Positions 6,178 to 13,629 of a stretch of DNA of 19,039 nt are shown here, one piece after another. Origin of the DNA: an uncultured Campylobacter sp. (GTDB taxonomy: Bacteria; Campylobacterota; Campylobacteria; Campylobacterales; Campylobacteraceae); assembly GCF_938030785.1 (NCBI RefSeq), contig NZ_CALHIK010000077.1, positions 1 to 19,039 on the forward strand. Direction: 5' to 3'. Position 1 is the first letter of the stretch; every line of letters starts with the position of its first letter. The notes beneath the pieces were generated by a model. The model ran no database searches and was not told the DNA's origin. It saw only the letters and a program-made list of their open reading frames with translations. A program made the translations under genes and the position numbers.

Positions 6178-7602
6178 GTGAAAACATCTTTTTTAACTAC
6201 AAGCAAGAGTAAATTTGCTCTTAGTTTGGCTGCGCTTATGGCTATGGCGACCTGTACAAGTGCGAGTGAGAGCTTGGCGGAGGCTTTACAAACAAGCACT
6301 ATGGGTGCGACAGTATTTTCATACTACGATATGGACTCGACCGAGTACTTCCCGCCAGCCAGCAGAACAAATAAAATTCGTGAGCACATCGGTGGTTTAG
6401 GTGCTGAGCTTAGGTTTTTAACCGGCTCTTACTATGGCTTTAGGCTTGGTCTTACGGCTCAGGGCTTAGTAAATTTCGGTCCGTCAAAGGCTGCAAAAGA
6501 GTATTTTGCCTATGACTGGAATAGCGAAGGTGTAGCACTTTCAGAGGCCTACTTAGGATATGAAAATGACTATATCGACTTTAAACTAGGTCGCCAGTAC
6601 TACAACTCAAAATACACAGGCCTAGTGCCGCCGCTTGTGGCAACAAACACGGACGTGGGCTACAAAGAGGCATTTGAGGGCGTGAGCGCTAGGATAAAGC
6701 TTGATAGTATAAATACCGTTATCGGCCTAGCTGACTTTTGGAAATTTGCAGGTAGATCAAGCGCGGTAACGGGCGGCGATCATGGTGCGCCAAGATTTAA
6801 AGACAGAGTTGTTATCGGCGGCTTTGGGCCTTATGCTTATAAATTTGACAATATCTTTAACTCATTTGTGACATATAGCGGCCTTCCCGGCGTCTCACTC
6901 ACGGCGGGTTACGCAAACGTATCTGGTCTTGAATACGATGACGCGGCCAACTCAAAAGGCGATATAAATTTCTACTTCGCAGCTGCTGGCTACAAAACGC
7001 CTACGCTTTTTGAAAACGCGATCGTTGGCATAGACTTTATGTATAAAGGCTCAAGAACAAACGGTACTTTAAAAGAGAATTTCGACTTTAACGGCAACTA
7101 CTACGCAGGCATGATAGGGCTTTATAACGCTTACGGCTTTGATCTTAGATATGCATATTCAACCGTTAGCAAAAACCAAATGGCGCTTCAAGGTATAGGT
7201 AACGACGTTGGGTCATTTACGGCTACTCCGATCTACGGTCCGTTTTTATTTATGAATTTTGCTGGTATGAATTTACATAAATTTAGCGCAGGCTACGACT
7301 TTAGCAACGTAGGCGTCGACGGTCTTAGAGTGGACGCTGACTACTGGTATGGCAAGCAGCATAACGGCAGCAACGTTAGGTCAGGCGGCTTGCACGGTCA
7401 AGCGCCAGGAACTAGGATAGATGTAGAGGGCTGGGACGTGCAAGTTAGCTATAAAGTTCCTGCAGTAAAAGGCTTAAAGCTATCTGCTATCTACGAAACT
7501 ATGGATAGAAAGCTAAAATATACAAACGGTGACTCTGACGGCAAAACGACGGATGAAGAGCTTTGGCTAAGAGCCTCTTACGACTTTGACATATTAAAAT
7601 AA
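6178..7602 (+). CDS. Outer-membrane porin, OprD/MOMP-like
   Basis: A 474-residue beta-barrel protein. The signal peptide (about 1-29, with LSLAALMAMATCTSA) precedes mature SESLAEALQ. The rest is alternating aromatic/polar beta strands rich in Gly, Tyr and Asn, with stretches such as LSEAYLGYENDYIDFKLGRQ that fit the Campylobacter OprD-like porins. Such porins admit small anions and organic acids across the outer membrane. The C-terminus, LWLRASYDFDILK, lacks the usual terminal Phe. Translation starts at GTG after a weak AAGAAG, with a stronger SD at a short upstream ORF. It is the first gene of an operon with the flavoprotein 22 bases downstream, so it probably serves uptake of that enzyme's substrate. 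Composition is more AT-rich than the chromosomal flanks. Confidence 0.85.
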   Translation: MKTSFLTTSKSKFALSLAALMAMATCTSASESLAEALQTSTMGATVFSYYDMDSTEYFPPASRTNKIREHIGGLGAELRFLTGSYYGFRLGLTAQGLVNFGPSKAAKEYFAYDWNSEGVALSEAYLGYENDYIDFKLGRQYYNSKYTGLVPPLVATNTDVGYKEAFEGVSARIKLDSINTVIGLADFWKFAGRSSAVTGGDHGAPRFKDRVVIGGFGPYAYKFDNIFNSFVTYSGLPGVSLTAGYANVSGLEYDDAANSKGDINFYFAAAGYKTPTLFENAIVGIDFMYKGSRTNGTLKENFDFNGNYYAGMIGLYNAYGFDLRYAYSTVSKNQMALQGIGNDVGSFTATPIYGPFLFMNFAGMNLHKFSAGYDFSNVGVDGLRVDADYWYGKQHNGSNVRSGGLHGQAPGTRIDVEGWDVQVSYKVPAVKGLKLSAIYETMDRKLKYTNGDSDGKTTDEELWLRASYDFDILK

Positions 7603-7624
7603 AACTTGAAACAAGGAGTATAAA

Positions 7625-9382
7625 ATGGTAGAAAAAAATGAACTATCACGCCGCTCGTTTTTAAAACGTAGTGGCGCACTCACACTTGGCTCAGTTGCAG
7701 CAGGATCAGCGCTGCTAACAGGCTGTGATAACCCGAACAATCACCTCATCCATCCAAAAAAGGAAGTTGCAAAAGCCCCTGAAGTGCCAAAATGGCTAGG
7801 TGTTGAGCCTGAAATTTCAGACAAAGATATAAAAGAGACGCTTGAAACCGACGTGCTTATCATCGGTGCTGGCGTTTCAGGGCTTCACGCTGCGCGCGCT
7901 GCTAGCGAAAAAGGCGCAAGGGTTATCGTCCTAGAAAAAGCCGGTCGCTTTCAAGTTAGAAGCGGTCAGTACGGTACTCTAGGCAATAAATTTCAAAGAG
8001 AGCTTGGCATCACGTATGATAAGAATGCGGCTATAAATGAGCACTTAAAACAGATGGGATACCGTGCCGATCAGCGCGTTTGGAACTACTGGGCGGATCA
8101 CAGCGGCGAGGACTTTGACTGGATGATAGAGCTTGCTCCTGCGGTGCATTTTATGAAAGAGACCGATACGCAGCTTGATAGAAGTAAGATAAATTTGATG
8201 CTTATGCACTATCCACTCCCGGCCGGATACGACCCAAGTAAGGAAAACAGCCCAAGCTATCCAACTGTTATGTCCTTTTTACCTAGTCAAGAGCCGATGA
8301 TGGAGCTAGTTTATGAAAAGTCTATAAAACAAGGCGCAAAATATATCTTCAAAACTCGCGCACAAAAGCTACTTCGCGACAAAACAACTGGCAAAATGCA
8401 AGGAGCGATCGCGCAAAATATGTCTGATGGCTCATATATCAAGATAAATGCCAAATCAGTAATCTTAGCCACGGGAGACTATATGAATGATCCTGAGATG
8501 GTAAAAACATTTGTGCCGTGGGTGGCAAATTTCTTCTGTCCGTTTCCAAACAGAGACTACAAAAACAATCCGACAAACACGGGAGACGGACACAAACTTG
8601 GCTCATGGATAGGCGCAAAGCTAGAAGACGGACCGCACGCACCAGTCGCTCACACGCTTGGCGGACCGCTTGGCGTTGATGCGTTTTTACTAACAAATGC
8701 AAAGGGAGAGCGCTTTACAAATGAAGATCTAAGCGGTCAGCAAGTCACTCAGCCGCTCTCTCGCCAACCAGGAGGCTTTGGCTGGCAGGTATTTGACTCT
8801 AAATTTCCAGAGCAAGTCGGCCTCATGGGCGTATCACACGGCAGTGTAAACCACTGTGTAGAAGATAATCCAAAGCTTCCACCTGACTGCCAGTGGGCGA
8901 TAGGCAAAACATCGTATATATCGGTAAAAGATATTGAAGAGATGCCTGATGTATTTAAAGCAAACAGCATAGAAGAACTTGCCGGTATGCTATACCCTAA
9001 TAATCAAAAGGCACAAACGCAGTTTTTAGCAACTATAAAACGCTACAACGAGCTATGCGACAAAGGTTACGATGATGACTTTGGTAAGACCGCAAAGAGG
9101 ATGTTTCCAGTACGTCACGCGCCGTTTTATGCCGGCAAAATGGGAGTAGGTGCGAGCCTGGTCGTAATGGGTGGCTTTACCGTTGAGCCAAGCACTGCAA
9201 ATGTGCTAGACACCGACTATAACGAAATTTCGGGACTTTATGCCTGCGGTAATGTTATGGGCGGACGCTTTTTGGGCGACTATCCGGTAGTTTTAGCCGG
9301 CACTAGCCACGGAACATGCCTATGCTACGGACGCTTAGCGGGCTATCAGGCTGCGGCAAACGCAAAAGGAGTACAAGCATGA
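7625..9382 (+). CDS. Tat-exported, probably lipid-anchored flavoprotein reductase (FAD_binding_2 / fumarate reductase-like)
   Basis: A 585-residue flavoprotein. The twin-arginine signal SRRSFLK (8-14) is followed by a hydrophobic stretch and LLTGC, a lipobox with Cys34. This predicts folded, FAD-loaded export and tethering to the periplasmic membrane face. The FAD Rossmann motif GAGVSG is at 81-86, with the ribose-binding Glu104 in VIVLEKA and RSGQYGTLGN at 112-121. AHTLGGPLG and LLTNAKGERFTNEDL match the substrate/hydride region of soluble fumarate reductases, urocanate reductases and 3-ketosteroid dehydrogenases. Near the end GLYACGNVMGGRFLGDYP replaces the usual GG..GxNRLGGN, so it is not a standard fumarate reductase. 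It carries no haem motif itself; the next gene, overlapping by ATGA, encodes a multihaem cytochrome that can supply electrons. AAGGAG precedes the ATG. The acceptor it reduces is unknown. Confidence 0.88.
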   Translation: MVEKNELSRRSFLKRSGALTLGSVAAGSALLTGCDNPNNHLIHPKKEVAKAPEVPKWLGVEPEISDKDIKETLETDVLIIGAGVSGLHAARAASEKGARVIVLEKAGRFQVRSGQYGTLGNKFQRELGITYDKNAAINEHLKQMGYRADQRVWNYWADHSGEDFDWMIELAPAVHFMKETDTQLDRSKINLMLMHYPLPAGYDPSKENSPSYPTVMSFLPSQEPMMELVYEKSIKQGAKYIFKTRAQKLLRDKTTGKMQGAIAQNMSDGSYIKINAKSVILATGDYMNDPEMVKTFVPWVANFFCPFPNRDYKNNPTNTGDGHKLGSWIGAKLEDGPHAPVAHTLGGPLGVDAFLLTNAKGERFTNEDLSGQQVTQPLSRQPGGFGWQVFDSKFPEQVGLMGVSHGSVNHCVEDNPKLPPDCQWAIGKTSYISVKDIEEMPDVFKANSIEELAGMLYPNNQKAQTQFLATIKRYNELCDKGYDDDFGKTAKRMFPVRHAPFYAGKMGVGASLVVMGGFTVEPSTANVLDTDYNEISGLYACGNVMGGRFLGDYPVVLAGTSHGTCLCYGRLAGYQAAANAKGVQA

Positions 9383-9906
9383 GCAAGAGAAGAAAATATA
9401 CGATAATAGGGCTAATAATAGCTGCCGTCATAGGTTTTATAGCGTTTCATCAGGTACAAGCAGCTAGCCACAAAGCTGAATTTTGTATCATGTGTCACAA
9501 CATGCAGCCAGAGTATGACTCTTTTACAAAGGGAAATATGCTAGCTAAAAAGCATAACGACGCAAATGTAACATGCCACGACTGCCATACACCAACCATA
9601 GGTGAGCAACTAAACGAGGTCAGGATGTATGCGATGGGCGATTTTGAGATGCCAACAAAACAAAGAGGATTTACAAACGAGCAGTGCACCAGCTGTCATA
9701 AGATAGACGATATCAGGAAAAAGACTGCGCACTATGGTTTGTCTAACCCGCATAATGGTGTCCATAATAGAGACAATGAAATGCTTCAGTGCCAATCATG
9801 TCACGCAGTGCATCATCCGCAAAAGCTAAATACTTGTATGTCTTGCCACCCGATAGACTGGAAAGTAGATAGCAGCTGGAAGATGTATCCGCCTAGCGAA
9901 AAATAA
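9379..9906 (+). CDS. NapC/NrfH-type quinol dehydrogenase cytochrome with five haem motifs
   Basis: A 175-residue inner-membrane cytochrome. A single N-terminal anchor (about 7-28, YTIIGLIIAAVIGFIAF) holds a periplasmic multihaem domain. CXXCH motifs occur at 36-40, 66-70, 103-107, 138-142 and 153-157. The first, CIMCHNM, has the CXXCHxM form typical of the haem nearest the quinol site in NrfH/NapC. Classical NrfH and NapC bind four haems; five in so short a chain is unusual. The ATG is set at 9379, where ATGA overlaps the flavoprotein stop, giving tight coupling; an open frame further upstream lies wholly within the flavoprotein. It should oxidise menaquinol and pass electrons to the flavoprotein. 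No nrfA or napA is present nearby. Confidence 0.92.
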   Translation: MSKRRKYTIIGLIIAAVIGFIAFHQVQAASHKAEFCIMCHNMQPEYDSFTKGNMLAKKHNDANVTCHDCHTPTIGEQLNEVRMYAMGDFEMPTKQRGFTNEQCTSCHKIDDIRKKTAHYGLSNPHNGVHNRDNEMLQCQSCHAVHHPQKLNTCMSCHPIDWKVDSSWKMYPPSEK

Positions 9907-9916
9907 TCTCCTACTT

Positions 9917-9948
9917 GATAAATCCGCCTCACTCGGGGCGGATTTATC
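9917..9948 (+). terminator. Strong hairpin ending the porin-flavoprotein-cytochrome operon
   Basis: GATAAATCCGCC and GGCGGATTTATC form a perfect 12-bp stem with an 8-base loop, 11 bases after the cytochrome stop. No T-run follows on the plus strand, so it may act mainly to stabilise the 3' end or as a weak terminator. Confidence 0.6.
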
Positions 9949-9969
9949 TCCTCTGTAAATATAAATAGC

Positions 9970-10323
9970 TCAAGATAAGTTAAGCGGATTTTCTCTTATC
10001 AATTTTAGCAAAAAGCAATGGATCTCTCTTTTATATCTGTAGTTTAGTAGCTCAAATTTAAAACAATTTAGATATTTAATGCCGTCTATATATCGTTCGA
10101 CTATTTCTTCAAAAATAGTAGGTATTTCTTCTTCTCGTATAACGTCTTTTAATATGAATATGTTGTTTATTCCTGAGGTGTCAATACTAAAACCTAATTC
10201 TTGAATGTTGTTGTCGGCCGCGTCCTTTAATTTATGCTGTTCGAGAAATAATTTTGAACCAGGAAGTGAATAAAAAAGAATTTCGGCGACATACCGTATG
10301 TAAAAAAAGTATTTTTTGAGCAA
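9970..10323 (-). CDS. Unrecognised small AT-rich ORF
   Basis: A 117-residue reading frame that I do not recognise. The only possible initiation codon is TTG with a poor AAGAA site; there is no internal Met, and an in-frame TAG lies 15 bases upstream. The protein is rich in Leu, Ile, Lys and Glu (for example EEEIPTIFEEIVERYIDGIKYLNCFKFELL), has no signal peptide and no clear membrane helix. It lies between the operon-closing hairpin and mnmG, sharing the AT-rich composition of the preceding block. It may be a remnant of a longer gene carried in with that block, or not expressed. Confidence 0.35.
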   Translation of the reverse strand: MLKKYFFYIRYVAEILFYSLPGSKLFLEQHKLKDAADNNIQELGFSIDTSGINNIFILKDVIREEEIPTIFEEIVERYIDGIKYLNCFKFELLNYRYKREIHCFLLKLIRENPLNLS

Positions 10324-10468
10324 TTCTTGACAATGAATCTAAATTTACTATTGGCGTAATTATCAAAACATAGTTTTAGTTCAAACTGAAACATATTTTA
10401 AAATATCGTCCAGATTTTTCACTATAAATTTTAAAATTACTTTATTAAGCCTTTTATACTTTAGCATT

Positions 10469-12361
10469 CTATTCTCGCTTTATCCCAAGCTTATCGCCAA
10501 AATTTTGTTTGATGTAGATATGCAAAATATCGATCGCGGCGGGCGTTACGCCGCTGATCTCGCTCGCGGCAAAAAGCGTCGGCGGCGCAAAGCGGTTTAG
10601 CTTCTGCACGATCTCGTTGCTAAGCCCTCCGATCTTGCTAAAATCGATCTGCGGCGGGATCGCGACGCCAAGCAACCCCTTCATCCTCTCGACCTCGGCG
10701 CGCTGCATCGCGATGTAAAAATAATACTTGCACTGCGTTAAAATTTCATCCAAAACCTCATCGCTAAAGCCCTCAAAATGCGGCGCCAGAGCGAGCAGGC
10801 CCGCCTTTGAAAAGCCGCTTTTGGCTACGATTTTTTGCAAACTACAGCTTTGCGAAATTGGCTCTGTGCCGATACTTTGCAACAGGCTAAGCGTCTGTTT
10901 CGAAGGGGTAATCTGCGTTTTTAGCAAAAATTCCATTCCGCTTTCCACATCGAGCTTAAATTTGCTCGCCCTCTCGTAGCTCACCTCGTCTAAAAGCCCG
11001 ATCTCGCGGCCGTATTCGCTTAGGCGCAGCACGGCGTTGCCCTCGCGCAGCAGCAGGCGAAATTCCGCACGCGAAGTAAACATTCGGTAGGGCTCGTTCG
11101 TGCCCTTGGTAACCAGATCGTCGATCAAAACGCCGATATACGCCTCATCCCTACGCAAAATCAGAGGCTGCCGCCCGCGCAAATCAAGCACGGCGTTGAT
11201 GCCCGCCATCAGCCCCTGCGCCGCAGCCTCCTCGTAGCCGGTGGTACCGTTGATCTGGCCTGCTAAAAACAGCCCGCGGATCTTTTTGGTCTCGAGGCTG
11301 TGTTTAAGCTCGGTAGGATCAATGAAATCGTACTCGATCGCATAGCCCGGGCGGACGATTTTTGCATTTTCAAAGCCTCTGATCGTGCGCAAAAACGCAA
11401 TCTGCACGTCGTAAGGAAGGCTCGTAGAAAGCCCATTTACGTAATACTCCGTGGCCTCGCGCGTCTGCGGCTCGACGAAGACGTGATGGCGGTCTCGATT
11501 TGGAAATTCATAAATTTTAGTCTCGATGCTCGGGCAGTAGCGCGGACCGGTGCTTGAAATTTGCCCCGTAAACATCGGCGCGCGGGCGAAATTTTCGCGG
11601 ATGATCTCATGCGTGCGCTCGTTCGTATAAGCGATGAAGCAAGCAAGCTGCTTCGGCGCAAAATTTTTGCTGCGAAAGCTAAAAGGACGCGGATCGGCGT
11701 CGCCGTCTTGGCGCTCAAGCACGCTAAAATCGATCGTCTTAGCATCGATCCTTGGGCAGGTGCCGGTCTTTAGCCGCCCCATTTGCAGCCCCAAGCTTCG
11801 TAGCGATTCGGCTAACTCGACGCTCGCTAGCTCGCCCACGCGCCCCGCTTGCAGCTTGTTTTCGCCTACGTGAATTAGCCCGTTTAAAAAGGTGCCTGCG
11901 GTGATTATCAGATGCTCGGTCTCATAAACGTTGCCAAGATGGCTCTTAACCCCGCAAATGCGCGGGCCGTCGCCTTGCTCGCAGGTTAAAATTTCGCTCG
12001 CGATCTCCTGGCTGACGTCCAGCCCCTGCGTGTTTAGCAGCAAATTTCGCATATAGATACGGTATTCATCCATATCGATCTGAGCGCGCGAACCGCGTAC
12101 CGCAGGGCCTTTGCTCTCGTTTAAAATTCTAAACTGCAGCCCGCATGCATCCGCCGCAAGCCCCATCTGACCGCCCAGCGCATCGATCTCCTTTACCAGA
12201 TGTCCCTTGGCAAGGCCGCCGATTGCTGGGTTACAGCTCGCAGCGCCGATCTGTTCGGCCAAGATCGTAATTAACAGCGTATTTGCGCCCATTTTTGCGG
12301 CGGCCAAGCTTGCCTCGATACCCGCGTGTCCGCCGCCCACAACGATAACGTCGTATTTCAT
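10469..12361 (-). CDS. mnmG: tRNA uridine-34 5-carboxymethylaminomethyl modification enzyme MnmG (GidA)
   Basis: With MnmE, MnmG uses FAD, NADH and methylene-THF to place the (carboxymethyl)aminomethyl group on wobble U34 of tRNAs reading NNA/NNG codons. At 630 residues it is normal size. Family marks include the FAD loop GGGHAGIEAS (9-18), Cys43 in CNPAIGGLAKGHLVKEIDALGG, LKTGTCPRID, STGPRYCPSIE, RPGYAIEYDFI, GTTGYEEAAAQGLMAGINA and TSRAEFRLLLREGNA. The C-terminal helical domain that binds MnmE and tRNA is complete. The ATG has AAAGG nearby and a TAAAAT box about 27 bases upstream. It is divergent from bioB. mnmE is not in the window. This is ordinary core chromosome. Confidence 0.97.
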   Translation of the reverse strand: MKYDVIVVGGGHAGIEASLAAAKMGANTLLITILAEQIGAASCNPAIGGLAKGHLVKEIDALGGQMGLAADACGLQFRILNESKGPAVRGSRAQIDMDEYRIYMRNLLLNTQGLDVSQEIASEILTCEQGDGPRICGVKSHLGNVYETEHLIITAGTFLNGLIHVGENKLQAGRVGELASVELAESLRSLGLQMGRLKTGTCPRIDAKTIDFSVLERQDGDADPRPFSFRSKNFAPKQLACFIAYTNERTHEIIRENFARAPMFTGQISSTGPRYCPSIETKIYEFPNRDRHHVFVEPQTREATEYYVNGLSTSLPYDVQIAFLRTIRGFENAKIVRPGYAIEYDFIDPTELKHSLETKKIRGLFLAGQINGTTGYEEAAAQGLMAGINAVLDLRGRQPLILRRDEAYIGVLIDDLVTKGTNEPYRMFTSRAEFRLLLREGNAVLRLSEYGREIGLLDEVSYERASKFKLDVESGMEFLLKTQITPSKQTLSLLQSIGTEPISQSCSLQKIVAKSGFSKAGLLALAPHFEGFSDEVLDEILTQCKYYFYIAMQRAEVERMKGLLGVAIPPQIDFSKIGGLSNEIVQKLNRFAPPTLFAASEISGVTPAAIDILHIYIKQNFGDKLGIKRE

Positions 12362-12387
12362 TTTTTGCCTTTAAATTTAAAGTCGCA

Positions 12388-12393
12388 ATTTTA
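12388..12393 (-). promoter_or_regulatory. Probable -10 box of mnmG
   Basis: TAAAAT on the minus strand, preceded by TAGC, would place the start near 12381, about 20 bases before the ATG. Confidence 0.35.
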
Positions 12394-12484
12394 GCTAAAA
12401 TAAAATTTCAAAACGATAAATCGCGCACAGATGACGCAGACGAGCCGTCCATAAAAATCGCGGCACAAAATCGGTGTGCGAAGG

Positions 12485-12539
12485 GCGTGAAATTCCGCGT
12501 AAATTTTTAGCGAAAAATTCCTGCGCCAAAATTTCACGC
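12485..12539. promoter_or_regulatory. Nested inverted repeats between mnmG and bioB
   Basis: The outer arms GCGTGAAATT (12485-12494) and AATTTCACGC (12530-12539) are perfect complements. Inside, AATTTTT (12502-12508) and AAAAATT (12513-12519) form a second stem with loop AGCG. The structure ends 28 bases before the bioB -10 and may be an operator or a processed RNA stem. Confidence 0.4.
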
Positions 12540-12566
12540 GCGAGCTTTGCTTTAAATTTAGCGTTG

Positions 12567-12572
12567 TATAAT
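12567..12572 (+). promoter_or_regulatory. -10 box of bioB
   Basis: A perfect TATAAT in GCGTTGTATAATTACG. The predicted start is near 12579, leaving a leader of about 20 bases with AAAAAGGA just before the ATG. Confidence 0.6.
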
Positions 12573-12597
12573 TACGCATTTTTATCAAAAAGGATGA

Positions 12598-13590
12598 ATG
12601 ATGATAGATAAGGCTTATGTTTGTGCGCTGAAAGATCGCGTAATAGGCGGCTGCGAGATTGCAAAGCAGCAGGCGCTAGAGCTGGCGCAATGCGAGGATT
12701 TAGGGGCGCTTTTTACGGCGGCAGATGAGATTAGGCGCGCTTTTTGCGGCGATAAATTCAATCTCTGCACGATCATAAACGTAAAATCGGGGCGCTGTAG
12801 CGAGGACTGCAAATACTGCGCGCAGTCGGCGCATTTTAACACGGGCTGCGAAATTTACGGGATCTTGGGCGAGCAGCAGGTGCTAAGCGCCGCGCTTGCG
12901 AACGAAGCCGAACAGACGCACCGCTTCTCGCTCGTCGCCAGCGGGCGCGGAATTTCTCAAAAAAGCTCCGATCTAGGGGCATACTGCGCGATCTATGAGC
13001 GGCTGAGAAGCGAAACGCGGCTGCATCTGTGCGCCTCGCTGGGAATCGCTTCAAAGCCCGCTCTGGCGCTGCTTAAAGCTAGCGGCGTGCAGACCTATCA
13101 TCACAATCTCGAGACTTCGCGAAAATTTTATCCGCAGATCTGCACGACTCACAGCTACGATGACCGCATTCAAACTATCGAAAATTGCCGCGCCGTGGGG
13201 CTTGACGTATGTAGCGGCGGGATTTTCGGGCTAGGCGAGAGCATGGAGGATCGCATCGATATGGCGCTGCAGCTGCGAGAGCTGGGCGTTAGCTCCGTGC
13301 CGATCAATATCCTAACCCCGATCAAAGGCACTCCGCTGCAAAACGCTGCGCCGCTGGCGCACGATGAAATTTTAAAATCGATCGCGATCTACCGCTTCAT
13401 CTTGCCGCGCGCGTATCTGCGCTTCGCAGGCGGCAGGCGAAATTTGGGCGAGCACGTGCGCACGGCGCTTGGATGCGGCATCAACTCGGCGCTTACGGGC
13501 AATTTCCTAACCACCACCGGCGATAGCATCGCAAGCGATAAGGCGCTTGTGGCGCAGTGCGGATTCGACCTCGCAAAGGGCGCGGATTAG
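12598..13590 (+). CDS. bioB: Biotin synthase (radical SAM)
   Basis: BioB inserts sulfur into dethiobiotin, the last step of biotin synthesis. The radical-SAM motif CSEDCKYC gives Cys67, Cys71 and Cys74 for the [4Fe-4S] cluster. By eye alignment with E. coli BioB, two ligands of the auxiliary [2Fe-2S] cluster are kept: Cys145 in LHLCASLG and Cys205 in DVCSGGIFGLGE. The Arg ligand is also kept (LRFAGGR, about 276). The fourth, E. coli Cys97 in TRFCMGA, is Ser111 here (HRFSLVASG). The start could be either of two successive ATGs; the second (12601) has better spacing from AGGA. Length 330 is normal. No other bio genes adjoin, and the next gene is 39 bases downstream. Confidence 0.95.
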   Translation: MMIDKAYVCALKDRVIGGCEIAKQQALELAQCEDLGALFTAADEIRRAFCGDKFNLCTIINVKSGRCSEDCKYCAQSAHFNTGCEIYGILGEQQVLSAALANEAEQTHRFSLVASGRGISQKSSDLGAYCAIYERLRSETRLHLCASLGIASKPALALLKASGVQTYHHNLETSRKFYPQICTTHSYDDRIQTIENCRAVGLDVCSGGIFGLGESMEDRIDMALQLRELGVSSVPINILTPIKGTPLQNAAPLAHDEILKSIAIYRFILPRAYLRFAGGRRNLGEHVRTALGCGINSALTGNFLTTTGDSIASDKALVAQCGFDLAKGAD

Positions 13591-13629
13591 CGTCGGTCGG
13601 GAATTAAAGATAAAATTTAAGAGGTAGCC

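Noticed and set aside
8439..8970. Antisense open frames within the flavoprotein gene
   Set aside because: Shadows of a well-supported coding sequence; no start signals or known domains.
9316..9378. Upstream start for the five-haem cytochrome
   Set aside because: The 21 extra codons lie inside the flavoprotein gene in another frame; the ATGA overlap and membrane anchor right after 9379 give the better start.
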